Assembly (NCBI GenBank): GCA_903861125.1
Contig: CAIOTF010000012.1
Coordinates: 1 to 64,000 of the forward strand
Reading direction: 5' to 3'
Origin: an uncultured Ignavibacteriota bacterium
Lineage (GTDB): Bacteria; Bacteroidota; Ignavibacteria; UBA10030; UBA8401
DNA: 64,000 nucleotides
Shown here: positions 17,362-27,116 of the stretch, piece by piece
How the letters are laid out: every line of letters begins with the position of its first letter
Position numbering within the stretch: position 1 is the stretch's first letter
Notes under the pieces: model-generated
Database searches by the model: none
Told to the model about the DNA's origin: nothing
What the model saw: the letters and a program-made list of their open reading frames with translations, nothing else
Program-made: the position numbers and the translations under genes

Positions 17362-18114
17362 ATGAACATTGCTCTTGTTGGTTACGGCAACATGGGGCGT
17401 GAGATCGAATCCATAGCCCTTCAGGGCGGACACACGATCGTTGCCTGTTTTTCATCAAAGTTTCCCCTTCCCTCCTCCTCATCCGGTTATTACCGGGAAC
17501 TAAAGATCGATTGCTGTATTGATTTTTCGTCCGCAGCATCTGTCCGTCACAATGTAGAGACCTGCGGTGCGCTGGGTATTCCCCTTGTAGAAGGTACTAC
17601 CGGATGGCACGAGCAGAAGAATGAAATTGTAGAGATTGCCCGCGCCAATAACACAACACTCGTTTATGGAACAAATTTCTCCGTCGGCGCTCAGATGTTC
17701 TTCCGCATCGTCCGACATGCTGCCGATTTGATGAATTCCTTTCCGGAGTACGATACGGCCATTCATGAAACACATCATACCAAAAAGAAAGATGCGCCGA
17801 GCGGAACGGCCCTGACAATCTCACAGATTCTTCTCTCCTCTTTGCAAAGGAAAGATGGAGTCAAGGAATCTTCCGGCATGTCCGTTATCCAGCCAAATGA
17901 GATCAGTATTTCCAGTGCGCGTATCGGAAGTGTCTCCGGCACGCATTCCGTGCTGTTCCATTCTCCGGCGGACGAGATCGAACTGGTTCATCGGGCGCAT
18001 AACCGGTCCGGATTTGCGTCCGGTGCGGTTCTGGCGGCGGAACTGATACAGAAATCATCCGGCATATTCACATTTGAAGAAATACTTTTTGAACAATCAC
18101 TCACTCATCAATAA
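17362..18114 (+). CDS. dapB: 4-hydroxy-tetrahydrodipicolinate reductase
   Basis: Second committed step to diaminopimelate and lysine. The chosen ATG (17362) has AAGGA at 17351-17355 with proper spacing; the in-frame ATG at 17356 directly abuts that site, so it is less likely. The 250 residues open with the nucleotide-binding VGYGNMG, contain GTTGWHEQ and GTNFSVGAQ, and carry the substrate loop ETHHTKKKDAPSGTA. At about 250 residues the length is normal. It is the first gene after the lysine riboswitch and its end is 10 bp from dapA. Confidence 0.95.
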   Translation: MNIALVGYGNMGREIESIALQGGHTIVACFSSKFPLPSSSSGYYRELKIDCCIDFSSAASVRHNVETCGALGIPLVEGTTGWHEQKNEIVEIARANNTTLVYGTNFSVGAQMFFRIVRHAADLMNSFPEYDTAIHETHHTKKKDAPSGTALTISQILLSSLQRKDGVKESSGMSVIQPNEISISSARIGSVSGTHSVLFHSPADEIELVHRAHNRSGFASGAVLAAELIQKSSGIFTFEEILFEQSLTHQ

Positions 18115-18124
18115 AGGAACAATT

Positions 18125-19027
18125 ATGTCATCAACATTTTCTTTCCGCGGCGTTGCTACGGCGCTTGTCACTCCCATGCTGGAGAACGGCGACATCGATA
18201 CCGGATCGCTTCGCCGGCTCGTTGATTTTCAAATTTCCAACGGCGTGAATGCTCTGGTTCCGTGCGGTACAACCGGTGAAAGCGCCACGCTCTCGCATCC
18301 TGAACATCATCATGTAATGGATATCGTTGCGGAACAAACAAACGGAAGGGTTCCGAATTTTGTCGGAGCCGGAAGCAATTCCACTCGCGAAGCGATCTCG
18401 CTCACGCAGCATGCTAGGGCGATCGGCGCAAGCGCCGTTCTTTCTGTAGCACCATACTATAATAAACCGACGCAGCAGGGATTCTACGAACATTACAAAG
18501 CTATTGTTGAAGCTGTAGATATTCCCGTATTCGTGTATAATGTTCCGGGTAGAACGGGAAGTAATATCAATGCCGAAACAACATTGCGTCTGGCCGAACT
18601 TCCCGGAATTGCGGGGATCAAGGAAGCATCAGGCAACATTCCTCAGGTAATGGAAATATTACGTCATCGGCCGAATAATTTTGTTGTCCTTTCCGGCGAT
18701 GATGCGTTGGCGCTGCCGATGATGTCGCTCGGGGCTGACGGAGTTATTTCCGTTGTTTCTAACGAAGTGCCGCTCGAATTCACACAAATGATTCGGTGGT
18801 GCCTTGAAGGGGATTTTGTGAAAGCCCGCATGATCCATGAACGATTGCTCGACCTGATGAATATGAACTTTATTGAATCAAATCCGATTCCCGTTAAATC
18901 GGCCCTTTCAATGATGGGTATCATCCGCGAGGCGTATCGCCTGCCGTTGACACCGATGACATTGGAACATAAATTTCAACTGCGGCGCGTGCTTGAAGAA
19001 TTATCATTGGTGGGGCAAACATTATGA
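18125..19027 (+). CDS. dapA: 4-hydroxy-tetrahydrodipicolinate synthase
   Basis: Condenses pyruvate with aspartate semialdehyde. The start at 18125 has an AAAGGAA site and gives 300 residues beginning [14 protein letters not shown]; an upstream in-frame ATG at 18074 would lie inside dapB. Family marks are [16 protein letters not shown], the catalytic tyrosine in [13 protein letters not shown], the Schiff-base lysine in GIKEASGN and [21 protein letters not shown]. The dapD ATG overlaps its TGA, showing translational coupling. Confidence 0.96.
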   Translation: MSSTFSFRGVATALVTPMLENGDIDTGSLRRLVDFQISNGVNALVPCGTTGESATLSHPEHHHVMDIVAEQTNGRVPNFVGAGSNSTREAISLTQHARAIGASAVLSVAPYYNKPTQQGFYEHYKAIVEAVDIPVFVYNVPGRTGSNINAETTLRLAELPGIAGIKEASGNIPQVMEILRHRPNNFVVLSGDDALALPMMSLGADGVISVVSNEVPLEFTQMIRWCLEGDFVKARMIHERLLDLMNMNFIESNPIPVKSALSMMGIIREAYRLPLTPMTLEHKFQLRRVLEELSLVGQTL

Positions 19028-19857
19028 TTATCGAGACAGAAACATTGCAGCAATCGGTGGAATCGGAACATGAACATCAAACAAAGGATGCCGATATGGT
19101 GTTCTCTTCTTTCCTCTCCCTGCTGGACAGCGGTGAAATTCGTACCGTTGAGAATATTGACGGCGAGTGGATCGTCAATGCGTGGGTGAAAAAAGGGATC
19201 CTGCTCGGATTTCGTCTCGGAATATTGAATCAGATACAGGACGGATCGCCGTTTTCCTATTTTGATAAACATACCTTTCCGTTAAAAACATTTTCCGTAA
19301 AGGATAATGTACGGATCGTTCCCGGCGGAACCTCGGTGCGGAAAGGGGCGTATATTGCCCCGACTGTCATCATTATGCCCCCCGCATTTATCAATGTCGG
19401 AGCGTATGTTTCAAAAAATACGCTGATCGATTCCAATGCGCTTGTCGGTTCGTGCGCTTATGTAGGCGAAAGAGTTCATTTAAGCGCCGCATCACAATTG
19501 GGAGGTGTGCTGGAACCGATCGGCGCCCTGCCTGTCGTTATCGAAGACGATGTGATGGTCGGGGGCAATTGCGGTATCTTCGAAGGAACCATCGTCCGGC
19601 GCAGAGCAGTGCTTGGCAGCGGTGTGATCCTGAACGCGTCCACACCGGTGTACGATCTTGTGAATAAAACAATTATCAGGAAGAACCGTAAAGGTTCGAT
19701 CGTCATTCCGGAAAATGCAGTCGTTGTGGCCGGAAGCAGAAAAGTGGAATCTTCGTTTGCACAAGAGCATGGATTAAGCGTGTATACACCGATGATCGTT
19801 AAATACCGTGATGAACGGACCGATGCGAAAACTGCTCTTGAGGAGAGTTTGCGTTGA
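19024..19857 (+). CDS. dapD: Tetrahydrodipicolinate N-succinyltransferase
   Basis: Third gene of the lysine-controlled operon. The 277 residues form an N-terminal helical domain and a left-handed beta-helix of hexapeptide repeats ([57 protein letters not shown]), as in DapD. Its presence shows the cell uses the succinylase route. The N-terminus is somewhat shorter and more acidic than in enterobacterial DapD. The ATG overlaps the dapA stop (ATGA). dapC and dapE are not in the window. Confidence 0.93.
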   Translation: MIIETETLQQSVESEHEHQTKDADMVFSSFLSLLDSGEIRTVENIDGEWIVNAWVKKGILLGFRLGILNQIQDGSPFSYFDKHTFPLKTFSVKDNVRIVPGGTSVRKGAYIAPTVIIMPPAFINVGAYVSKNTLIDSNALVGSCAYVGERVHLSAASQLGGVLEPIGALPVVIEDDVMVGGNCGIFEGTIVRRRAVLGSGVILNASTPVYDLVNKTIIRKNRKGSIVIPENAVVVAGSRKVESSFAQEHGLSVYTPMIVKYRDERTDAKTALEESLR

Positions 19858-19938
19858 GCTCACTTTATCTGTGAAAGAATATTTCGTATGTTTCTATAGT
19901 GATCTGATATTTTCATCCACACTATTTCTCATGAACAT

Positions 19939-20268
19939 ATGACAACAATATTTCTTTTGACCGCTTCCAATATTTTTATGACTTTTGCGTGGTACGGGCA
20001 TCTCAAATTCAGAGATGTGGACTTGTGGAAAGTGGTGCTTGCCAGTTGGGGCATTGCATTCTTTGAATATTGCCTGATGGTTCCCGCGAACCGATATGGC
20101 TTCGGCAAATTCAGTGCTGTGGAATTAAAAACAATACAGGAAGTTATCACGCTGATTGTTTTCTCTGTCTTCTCCGTTGTGTACCTCAAAGAAGAACTCC
20201 GGTGGAATTACATTGTCGGGTTCGGTCTTATCGTTGCCGCAACATTCATAATCTTTAAGAAATGGTAA
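19939..20268 (+). CDS. DUF486 (DMT-like) small membrane protein
   Basis: The 109 residues form four helices and match the DUF486 family: FMTFAWYGHLKF near residue 15, WGIAFFEYCLMVPANRYGF near 45 and LKEELRWNYIVGFGLIV near the end. The family is widespread, related to drug/metabolite transporters, and has no proven function. No ribosome site is seen before the ATG. It lies 81 bp after dapD on the same strand and could be read through, but a separate role is likely. Confidence 0.85.
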   Translation: MTTIFLLTASNIFMTFAWYGHLKFRDVDLWKVVLASWGIAFFEYCLMVPANRYGFGKFSAVELKTIQEVITLIVFSVFSVVYLKEELRWNYIVGFGLIVAATFIIFKKW

Positions 20269-20296
20269 AAACTGAAAATATATTTTAAAAAGCATA

Positions 20297-20340
20297 CCAC
20301 GGATGAACACCGAAAGAACTGATTAGCACGGATAAAAACC
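20297..20340. repeat. Remnant of a CCACGGATGAACAC-type interspersed repeat
   Basis: Two related half units, CCACGGATGAACAC and GCACGGATAAAA, lie 20 bp apart in non-coding sequence. Short repeats of this sort occur scattered between genes in related genomes (general recollection, not checked here). Confidence 0.45.
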
Positions 20341-20419
20341 TACCACACATCTTCACTAAACCGCCTTTTTTAGCAAAAAAACACCTATTTATCCTGTTTA
20401 TTAATTTTTTCTCATAACA

Positions 20420-20448
20420 TTGGAAACACGACGAACCTTTGTTATATT
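20420..20448 (+). promoter_or_regulatory. Putative promoter and operator region of the tetR efflux operon
   Basis: TTGGAA (20420-20425) and TATATT (20443-20448) are 17 bp apart. TTGGAAAC occurs at the -35 box and again at 20447-20454 over the -10 edge, and GGAAACCAAA is repeated exactly at 20449-20458 and 20541-20550. A small hairpin (20458-20477) sits between. The repeated motif is a candidate binding site for the TetR protein encoded just downstream. Confidence 0.5.
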
Positions 20449-20589
20449 GGAAACCAAAGAAACCACTTCGGTTTCTTGCAATGACAGTAAGACATATACG
20501 TCAATCAATGCAGGAAATCTGCATTTTTTTATGGAACAAAGGAAACCAAAAAAACGTTACAAGTTTCTGATAGTAGGCAAAAGGAGATA

Positions 20590-21231
20590 ATGGTGTCCGA
20601 TTTAGAAATCAAAAGTAGGATCCTGGAAACCGCAAAAGAGAATTTTTTTAACAACGGTTTCAGCAAAACAACGATGGAAGAATTTGCTCAAAGCATGGGT
20701 ATGAGCAAAAAGACCATCTACAAATTCTTCCCAAGCAAAGATGATCTTATACGCGAGATAACACACGAGAAGCTGCATGCAATTCACTCTCAGTGTGAAA
20801 GTATCCGCAATGACGAATCCATTGAATTCGTCGACCGCATTAAATTGACGATCAATTTTCTGACATCAAGAATGCAGGAGATGAAACCGTTGTTCGCTCT
20901 TGACATTCAGCGGACAATGCCGGAACTGTGGAAAGAAGTGGAAGACTTCCGCAACGAAAAAGTGAAGAACGATTTTGCATTAATGATAACAAAAGGTGTA
21001 GAACTCGGTATCTTCCGGAAAGATGTTAATGTGCAGGTGTTCGTACTGATGTATACATCGGCAATGCGGGGCATCATTAATCCGGAAGTGTTGTCGCAGC
21101 TCCCTATCAATTTAAGCCAGGCATATCAAGCAGCGGTCACCGTGTTTTTTGAAGGAATGATGACCGACGAAGGAAGAATAAAATACAGATCAAAATTAAA
21201 CGAACCATTGAAAGAAGAGGTCGCAGCATAA
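20590..21231 (+). CDS. TetR-family transcriptional regulator
   Basis: The 213 residues begin with a TetR helix-turn-helix (ETAKENFFNNGFSKTTMEEF, then MGMSKKTIYKFFPSKDDL at about 30-50), followed by a variable all-helical ligand domain. It is the first gene of an efflux operon and its stop shares one base with the tolC start (TAATG), so it most likely represses its own operon and is released by a pump substrate. An AAGGAG site precedes the ATG. The ligand cannot be inferred. Confidence 0.9.
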   Translation: MVSDLEIKSRILETAKENFFNNGFSKTTMEEFAQSMGMSKKTIYKFFPSKDDLIREITHEKLHAIHSQCESIRNDESIEFVDRIKLTINFLTSRMQEMKPLFALDIQRTMPELWKEVEDFRNEKVKNDFALMITKGVELGIFRKDVNVQVFVLMYTSAMRGIINPEVLSQLPINLSQAYQAAVTVFFEGMMTDEGRIKYRSKLNEPLKEEVAA

Positions 21232-22547
21232 TGAATAAATATTTCATCTCTCTGATTATTCTGTACAGTTCCGTTGTTTTCGGACAACAGAAACTTTCCC
21301 TTACTGTTGAACAAGCTATCCAAACGGGACTTGAAAACAGTAAAGCACTGAAGTCATCGCAATTTAAAGTGATTGCGGCCGAAGCCAAGACAAGCGAAGC
21401 CGGCGCAGCAGGATTGCCATCGCTGAAAGTTAATGCGGCATATACACGGTTAAGCAACGTTCCGGCAAGTTCTATTCCAAACTTTATCAATCCTGCTTTG
21501 CCGCCGATCGTTCTTTCTCCAACCGTTCTTAATAATTACACAATGCGGGCAACAATTCAGCAACCGCTCTTCACAGGGAACAGAATATCCGGCTCAGAAG
21601 ATATCGCAGAATATTCGTACGAAGCTACGAAACATGATTTTCAAAAAGACCGATCCGATCTCATTTATAATATTAAAAATGCTTATTGGAATCTTTACAG
21701 AGCCAATGAATTTAAAAAAGTTGTTGATGAGAATGTCGGACAGATCAAGGCGCACGCCACCGATGCTGAGAATCTGATGAAGCAGGGATTGCTGACCAAT
21801 AACGATCTGTTAAAGGTTCAAGTACAGCTTTCCGATGCACTCGTCCGCCAGATCGATGCGAAGAATAATGTGACGTTATCAATGATCATGCTGGACAATA
21901 CGCTTGGTCTTCCCTTGTCCACCGAAGTCGAGATCCTTTCACAATTACAAACCGGTGTTGCCGCGCAATCCGATATCGAAACGCTTGTTAAAAAAGCGGT
22001 GGAAAACCGTCCGGATATTTTGGGTATGAATGCACGTTTGAAGATAAGCGAATCAAGTCTTTCCATTGCGCGTTCGGGCTGGTATCCTCAAATATTTTTG
22101 GTAAGCAACTATAATTATTTGAGACCAAATTCAAGAATATTTCCGACAAAAGATGAGTTTAAGGGAACGTGGGATGTGAGCGTTTCGCTGAGTTACGATC
22201 TCTGGAACTGGAATACCTCGGGAAGCCAATCGACACAGGCGGAAGCACAGTTGTCGCAAACAGAACAAGCGTTATCCCAAATGAAGGATGGCGTGTTGCT
22301 GGATGTCACTCAAAGCTATCTGACAGTCAATCAGACCAATGAACGAGCTGCCGTAGCCCGCAAAGGTGTGGAACAGGCGGAAGAGAACTACCGTGTTACG
22401 AACGAACGCTACAAAAAAGGATTAAATGTCAATTCCGACCTTTTGGATGCCGAAGTTGCTTTATTGCAGGCTAAATTGAACTATACCCAATCATTAATCG
22501 AATACGAATTATCCAGTGCGCGTCTTTCGCGCTCCATTGGTGAATAA
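21231..22547 (+). CDS. TolC-family outer-membrane efflux protein
   Basis: Outer-membrane channel of a tripartite pump. The 438 residues have a signal peptide (cleavage near VFGQ, residue 19) and two outer-membrane efflux repeats of long coiled helices (about 25-215 and 230-435). Typical marks are LTVEQAIQTGLENSKALK at the start of the first repeat and NERYKKGLNVNSDLLDAEVALLQAKLNY near the end (quoted in part: SDLLDAEVALLQAKLNY). It overlaps tetR by one base and is followed by the adaptor and RND pump. Confidence 0.93.
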   Translation: MNKYFISLIILYSSVVFGQQKLSLTVEQAIQTGLENSKALKSSQFKVIAAEAKTSEAGAAGLPSLKVNAAYTRLSNVPASSIPNFINPALPPIVLSPTVLNNYTMRATIQQPLFTGNRISGSEDIAEYSYEATKHDFQKDRSDLIYNIKNAYWNLYRANEFKKVVDENVGQIKAHATDAENLMKQGLLTNNDLLKVQVQLSDALVRQIDAKNNVTLSMIMLDNTLGLPLSTEVEILSQLQTGVAAQSDIETLVKKAVENRPDILGMNARLKISESSLSIARSGWYPQIFLVSNYNYLRPNSRIFPTKDEFKGTWDVSVSLSYDLWNWNTSGSQSTQAEAQLSQTEQALSQMKDGVLLDVTQSYLTVNQTNERAAVARKGVEQAEENYRVTNERYKKGLNVNSDLLDAEVALLQAKLNYTQSLIEYELSSARLSRSIGE

Positions 22548-22586
22548 ATAAAAAAATTAAATAAATAATAGATAAGGATAATACGA

Positions 22587-23651
22587 ATGACCAAATACAA
22601 ATTAATCTCCATCAGCGTAGTACTGTTCGGTGTTTCTTTAGGTTTCATTATGAACAGTCAGGCAAAGAACGGTACCGACACTGCCGCTGGAACCGGGATT
22701 TCAACGGCATATTCCGTTTCCATCGTTACCGCTTCCAAACAAAGCGTTTCCGACAATTTTTCGTTAACCGGCACCATTGCTGCAAATAACGATGTGATTG
22801 TCATGTCGGAAACACAGGGACGCGTTGTAAAAGTGAACGCACAGGTCGGCGATTATAAAACGGCCGGATCGGTACTGGTGGAAGTCGATGATGAATTGAA
22901 AGAAGCCAATTATAAAGCAGCAAAATTAAATTACGATAAAGCAAAAAACGATCTCGACCGTTATGAATCTCTCTATAAAGACAAATCCATTTCGGAATCT
23001 CAAATTGAGCAGGCGCGATGGAGTTTTCAAAGCGCAGAATCGCAATATATCGTTGCACGCCGCCAATATCGAGATACAAAGATCACTACACCCATTTCCG
23101 GTATCGTCACCGCACGTCCGGTCGATATCGGGTCGATGCTTCAAGGATCCCCTCAGCCGAGCGTAGTGGCAAACATTGTCGACATTTCGAAACTGAAAGT
23201 GAAGATCAATGTCGCGGAAAAAGATGTGTTCAAACTGAAACTCGGCGACAATGTTGAAGTAACAACCGATGTCTACCCAAGCGCAACATTTGGAGGAAAA
23301 GTTATCACGATCGCGGCAAAAGGAGATGAGTCGCATACATATCCGGTTGAAGTCCGCATCGAGAATAGCAAGACGTATCCTCTTAAAGCAGGAATGTTCG
23401 GACGGGTAAGCTTTTCACTGACTAACAAGGGAGAATATATCGTCATTCCCCGCGAAGCACTTTTGGGTAGCCTGAAAAATGCAAAGATCTATGTTGTTCA
23501 AAATAATATCGCAAAACTGCGTTCGATCACGATCCGGAAAGAGACCGGCACCAATGTTGAAATATTGAACGGATTGACTGATGGCGAGATGGTTGTCGTC
23601 AACGGACAGAATAATTTAAAGGACAATGCTGCTGTAATTGTCAGAAAATAA
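22587..23651 (+). CDS. RND efflux periplasmic adaptor (membrane fusion protein)
   Basis: Bridges the RND pump and the TolC-like channel. The 354 residues have an N-terminal anchor/signal segment (about 5-25), a biotinyl-lipoyl half (GRVVKVNAQVGDYKTAGSVL near 75), a coiled-coil hairpin (about 105-160), the second lipoyl half (TTPISGIVTARPVDIGSML) and a beta-barrel/membrane-proximal domain. There is no lipobox. An AAGGATAA site precedes the ATG, 39 bp after tolC. Confidence 0.92.
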   Translation: MTKYKLISISVVLFGVSLGFIMNSQAKNGTDTAAGTGISTAYSVSIVTASKQSVSDNFSLTGTIAANNDVIVMSETQGRVVKVNAQVGDYKTAGSVLVEVDDELKEANYKAAKLNYDKAKNDLDRYESLYKDKSISESQIEQARWSFQSAESQYIVARRQYRDTKITTPISGIVTARPVDIGSMLQGSPQPSVVANIVDISKLKVKINVAEKDVFKLKLGDNVEVTTDVYPSATFGGKVITIAAKGDESHTYPVEVRIENSKTYPLKAGMFGRVSFSLTNKGEYIVIPREALLGSLKNAKIYVVQNNIAKLRSITIRKETGTNVEILNGLTDGEMVVVNGQNNLKDNAAVIVRK

Positions 23652-23715
23652 ATAATCATGTGGGTCCGGTGTTAGTACAAATGAGTGACCCCCTCCATCA
23701 AACAAGGAATGTGCA

Positions 23716-26700
23716 ATGACAATTACAGAATTATCAATTAAACGGCCTACACTCGTTGTGGTTGTTTTCACCGTTATCGGCGTACTTGGATTGTTCAGTT
23801 ATTTTCAGCTGAACTATGAATTATTTCCAAAGATGTCTATACCCATTATTACCATTACCACGATCTATCCCGGTGCATCTCCGTATGAAGTAGAAAATAA
23901 CATCACAAAAAATATTGAAGATGCGGTATCGGGCATCGACAAGATTGACAACGTCCGTGCAACCTCATTTGAAGGATTGTCTCTTGTTATTATTGAGTTT
24001 AAGCAGGAAGCAAACATTGATAATGTGGTTCAGGATGCATCCCGAAAAGTAAATGCAATTGCATCAAAGCTTCCTTCAACTGCCAAACCGCCGACCGTAT
24101 CAAAAATTGCATTCGATGAAATCCCCGTGCTGCGTTTGGGTGTTACAAGCAAAATGAATTCACGCGATTTCTATCAGTTTCTGAAGGATAGAATTCAGCC
24201 GCGAATTTCTAAAATTAGCGGTGTTGCGCAGGTTGCTCTTTCCGGCGGCGACGAACGGGAAATTAAGGTGAATCTTGATGCCAGCAAGGTCCGTGCATAC
24301 GGCCTTTCTGTCTTGCAGATTATACAAGCTGTACGCAGTGCAAATATGGATTTCCCAACGGGAAAAGTGAAGGATACCGATGCACAATTTGTTGTTCGCG
24401 TGGCAGGGAAATTCCATTCCATCGAAGATATGAGAAATCTTATCGTTGCCCGTTCACGTCAGGGAGGCGATATCCGTTTGGGAGATATTGCAGAAGTTCA
24501 GGACGGCATTAAAGAGTATTCACAAATAAATAGAATCAACGGCGTAACCTCTGTCGGCATTACCGTTGTAAAGCAATCCGATGCAAATGCTGTTACCGTC
24601 AGCAAATTGGTTCGTGACGAGCTGATTAGAATTCAAAATGAATACACAGAACAAAGTATCTATTTTGATATTTCACAGGACGGCTCAACATTCACGTCGG
24701 ATGCAGCTCGGGCCGTAAAAGAAGATCTTGCGCTTGCTGTATTAATGGTTGCCATTGTGATGCTTTTGTTTTTACATAGTTTCCGCAACTCGCTTATCGT
24801 TCTTGTTGCAATTCCATCATCGCTGATAGCAACATTTGCATTCATGTATGCAATGGGTTTTTCCTTTAACATCATGTCGCTTCTTGCGTTATCGTTGGTG
24901 ATCGGTATTCTGGTGGATGATTCGATCGTGGTGCTGGAGAATATTTACCATCACATTGAAAAAGGTGAAGAACCGAACCTTGCTGCGCTGCGAGGGCGAA
25001 ACGAAATCGGATTTGCTGCTCTCTCGATAACACTGGTAGACGTTGTAGTATTTCTTCCGTTATCGCTTGTCGGCGGTCTCGTAGGAAACATTTTGCGGCA
25101 ATATGCACTCGTTATTGTCGGAGCCGCACTGATGTCGCTATTTGTTTCTTTTACAATTACCCCAATGCTGGCATCACGGTTTGCAAAACTTGAACGGTTA
25201 ACTGACCGGACGCTGTTGGGTAAATTTGCGCTGGCATTTGAACGAATGTACCATAAATTTTCTGAAGCGTATCAAAAAACTCTTATTTGGTCTTTGGTCA
25301 ACAAATCAAAAGTGGCTATAATATCGAGTGTATTATTTTTTGCGTCGTTATCCTTACCGGCACTTGGGCTTATCGGGAATGAATTTATGCCGCAGTCTGA
25401 CCGCGGTGAGTTCAGCGTTTCGCTTGAATTACCTCCCGGTGCTTCAATCGAACAAACCAATCAGACAACCCTAAAAGTCGAACAAATGTTGGCGGAAATA
25501 CCGGAAATTAAAAAGGTGTTCACCGGGGTTGGAGCACAGGCAAGCGGTATCCTTTCCATCTCGAGTAATAATCTTACACAACTGAATGTTGCGCTTACTC
25601 CAAAAAACAAACGGAAAAAATCAACGCTGGAGGTCGGCGAAGAGATCAAAGCAAAGGTCAGTGAAATACCGGGCGTAAAGGTGTTCGTGAATCCCATTGG
25701 TATTTTTGGCGCTGCAAATGATGCTTCACTGCAAATTGCGGCGTATGGAACGGACAATAAAGATTTAATTCAAGCTGCAGGACAAATTTCCGATGTTTTG
25801 AAAACAATTGCCGGAACTACCGACATCCGTCTTTCTTCTGAAGACGGCAAACCGGAAATGAACATCGACATTGACCGGGCTAAGATGGCTCAGTTCGGAC
25901 TTTCCGTTTCCGATGTTGGTTCAACATTGCGCATTGCATTAACAGGAGATGATGAATCAAAATTCCGCGACGGCAACAACGAATATGATATCCGGATTCA
26001 ATTTGATGAATCTGACCGTTCGCGAACAACGGAAATCGGCAATATTACTTTCCTGAACAACCGCGGACAACAAATTGAACTGAACCAATTTGCTACAATC
26101 ACTCATTCTTCCGGCCCGACACGGCTGGAACGGAGAGACCGCATTGGTGTATTGTATGTGAAAGGCGAAACACTTGGCCGTCCGGCAGGGACGATCATGG
26201 AAGATTTTAAAAAGGCTATTGCCAATACGAAACTGCCGGCTGGCGTTTCAATTTCATATCTTGGACAGGAAAAGCAGCGCGCCGAAGGATTTAATAGTCT
26301 TTTTATCGCTATGGCGATCGGTATTTTATTTATCTACCTGATTATGGTCGCTCTGTATGATTCTTATGTTTATCCAATCGTCGTATTGTTCTCACTTCCT
26401 CTGGCAATGATTGGTGCAATGGCAGCTCTTGCTATTTCAAAAAGTGCGCTGAGTATCTTTAGTATTCTCGGTATTATTATGCTTATGGGGCTGGTTGCAA
26501 AGAATGCTATTCTTCTTGTTGACAGAACAAACCAAACCCGCCTTGAAAAAGGATTAACTGTTTACGAAGCATTGCTTGAAGCAGCACAGTCGAGATTACG
26601 ACCAATTTTGATGACCACGGCTACTATGATTTTCGGTATGATGCCAATTGCACTATCAACTGCTTCGGGTTCGGAGTTTAAGTCCGGCTTAGCCTGGGCT

Positions 26701-26907
26701 CTTATCGGTGGTCTTACAAGTTCTATGTTTTTAACATTACTGGTAATTCCTGTTGTCTATATGAAAATAGATGAGTGGAAAACAAGAATTCCTGCTTTCT
26801 TTAACCGTCCCTCATCAATGTTCGCGCGATTCAAAAAGAACGGATCGAATGGTAAAAGTATTGCCGTCAATACCAATGGTAAATTGGAGGATCTGAAGGT
26901 ACAATAG
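23716..26907 (+). CDS. RND-family efflux permease (AcrB/MexB-like)
   Basis: Proton-driven inner-membrane pump. The 1063 residues show the two-fold RND plan: TM1 near 12-32, a large periplasmic loop, TM2-6 around 330-480, a second loop and TM8-12 from about 870. TM4 carries the paired acidic residues in GILVDDSIVVLENIYHHIE; GNEFMPQSDRGEFSVSLELP marks the start of the second loop. The sequence is of the HAE1-like drug-efflux type rather than metal efflux, as TM4 has DD and lacks the metal-type methionine clusters. AAGGA precedes the ATG. A terminator follows. Confidence 0.94.
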   Translation: MTITELSIKRPTLVVVVFTVIGVLGLFSYFQLNYELFPKMSIPIITITTIYPGASPYEVENNITKNIEDAVSGIDKIDNVRATSFEGLSLVIIEFKQEANIDNVVQDASRKVNAIASKLPSTAKPPTVSKIAFDEIPVLRLGVTSKMNSRDFYQFLKDRIQPRISKISGVAQVALSGGDEREIKVNLDASKVRAYGLSVLQIIQAVRSANMDFPTGKVKDTDAQFVVRVAGKFHSIEDMRNLIVARSRQGGDIRLGDIAEVQDGIKEYSQINRINGVTSVGITVVKQSDANAVTVSKLVRDELIRIQNEYTEQSIYFDISQDGSTFTSDAARAVKEDLALAVLMVAIVMLLFLHSFRNSLIVLVAIPSSLIATFAFMYAMGFSFNIMSLLALSLVIGILVDDSIVVLENIYHHIEKGEEPNLAALRGRNEIGFAALSITLVDVVVFLPLSLVGGLVGNILRQYALVIVGAALMSLFVSFTITPMLASRFAKLERLTDRTLLGKFALAFERMYHKFSEAYQKTLIWSLVNKSKVAIISSVLFFASLSLPALGLIGNEFMPQSDRGEFSVSLELPPGASIEQTNQTTLKVEQMLAEIPEIKKVFTGVGAQASGILSISSNNLTQLNVALTPKNKRKKSTLEVGEEIKAKVSEIPGVKVFVNPIGIFGAANDASLQIAAYGTDNKDLIQAAGQISDVLKTIAGTTDIRLSSEDGKPEMNIDIDRAKMAQFGLSVSDVGSTLRIALTGDDESKFRDGNNEYDIRIQFDESDRSRTTEIGNITFLNNRGQQIELNQFATITHSSGPTRLERRDRIGVLYVKGETLGRPAGTIMEDFKKAIANTKLPAGVSISYLGQEKQRAEGFNSLFIAMAIGILFIYLIMVALYDSYVYPIVVLFSLPLAMIGAMAALAISKSALSIFSILGIIMLMGLVAKNAILLVDRTNQTRLEKGLTVYEALLEAAQSRLRPILMTTATMIFGMMPIALSTASGSEFKSGLAWALIGGLTSSMFLTLLVIPVVYMKIDEWKTRIPAFFNRPSSMFARFKKNGSNGKSIAVNTNGKLEDLKVQ

Positions 26908-26930
26908 ACTTTTTTTGAATGTCCTTTCGG

Positions 26931-26976
26931 CACAAATCCCTGAATCTTTAATGAATTCGGGGATTTGTGTTTTTTA
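26931..26976 (+). terminator. Terminator of the efflux operon
   Basis: A 15-bp stem with one mismatch (26931-26945 with 26955-26969) followed by a T run. The 5' arm starts CACAAATCCC, matching the terminators at 2788 and 35023. Confidence 0.9.
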
Positions 26977-27116
26977 CATTTCCGTTAACTCTTCTTCCAT
27001 GCGTTATTTTTGCGTAATTTGTTGAGCACGTGTTTCAAGCGTCTCCGACTGCTCGGCCTTACTGATATAAAACCGGAGAACAATATTTTAACCGAAGTGG
27101 AATATATATAACAACC

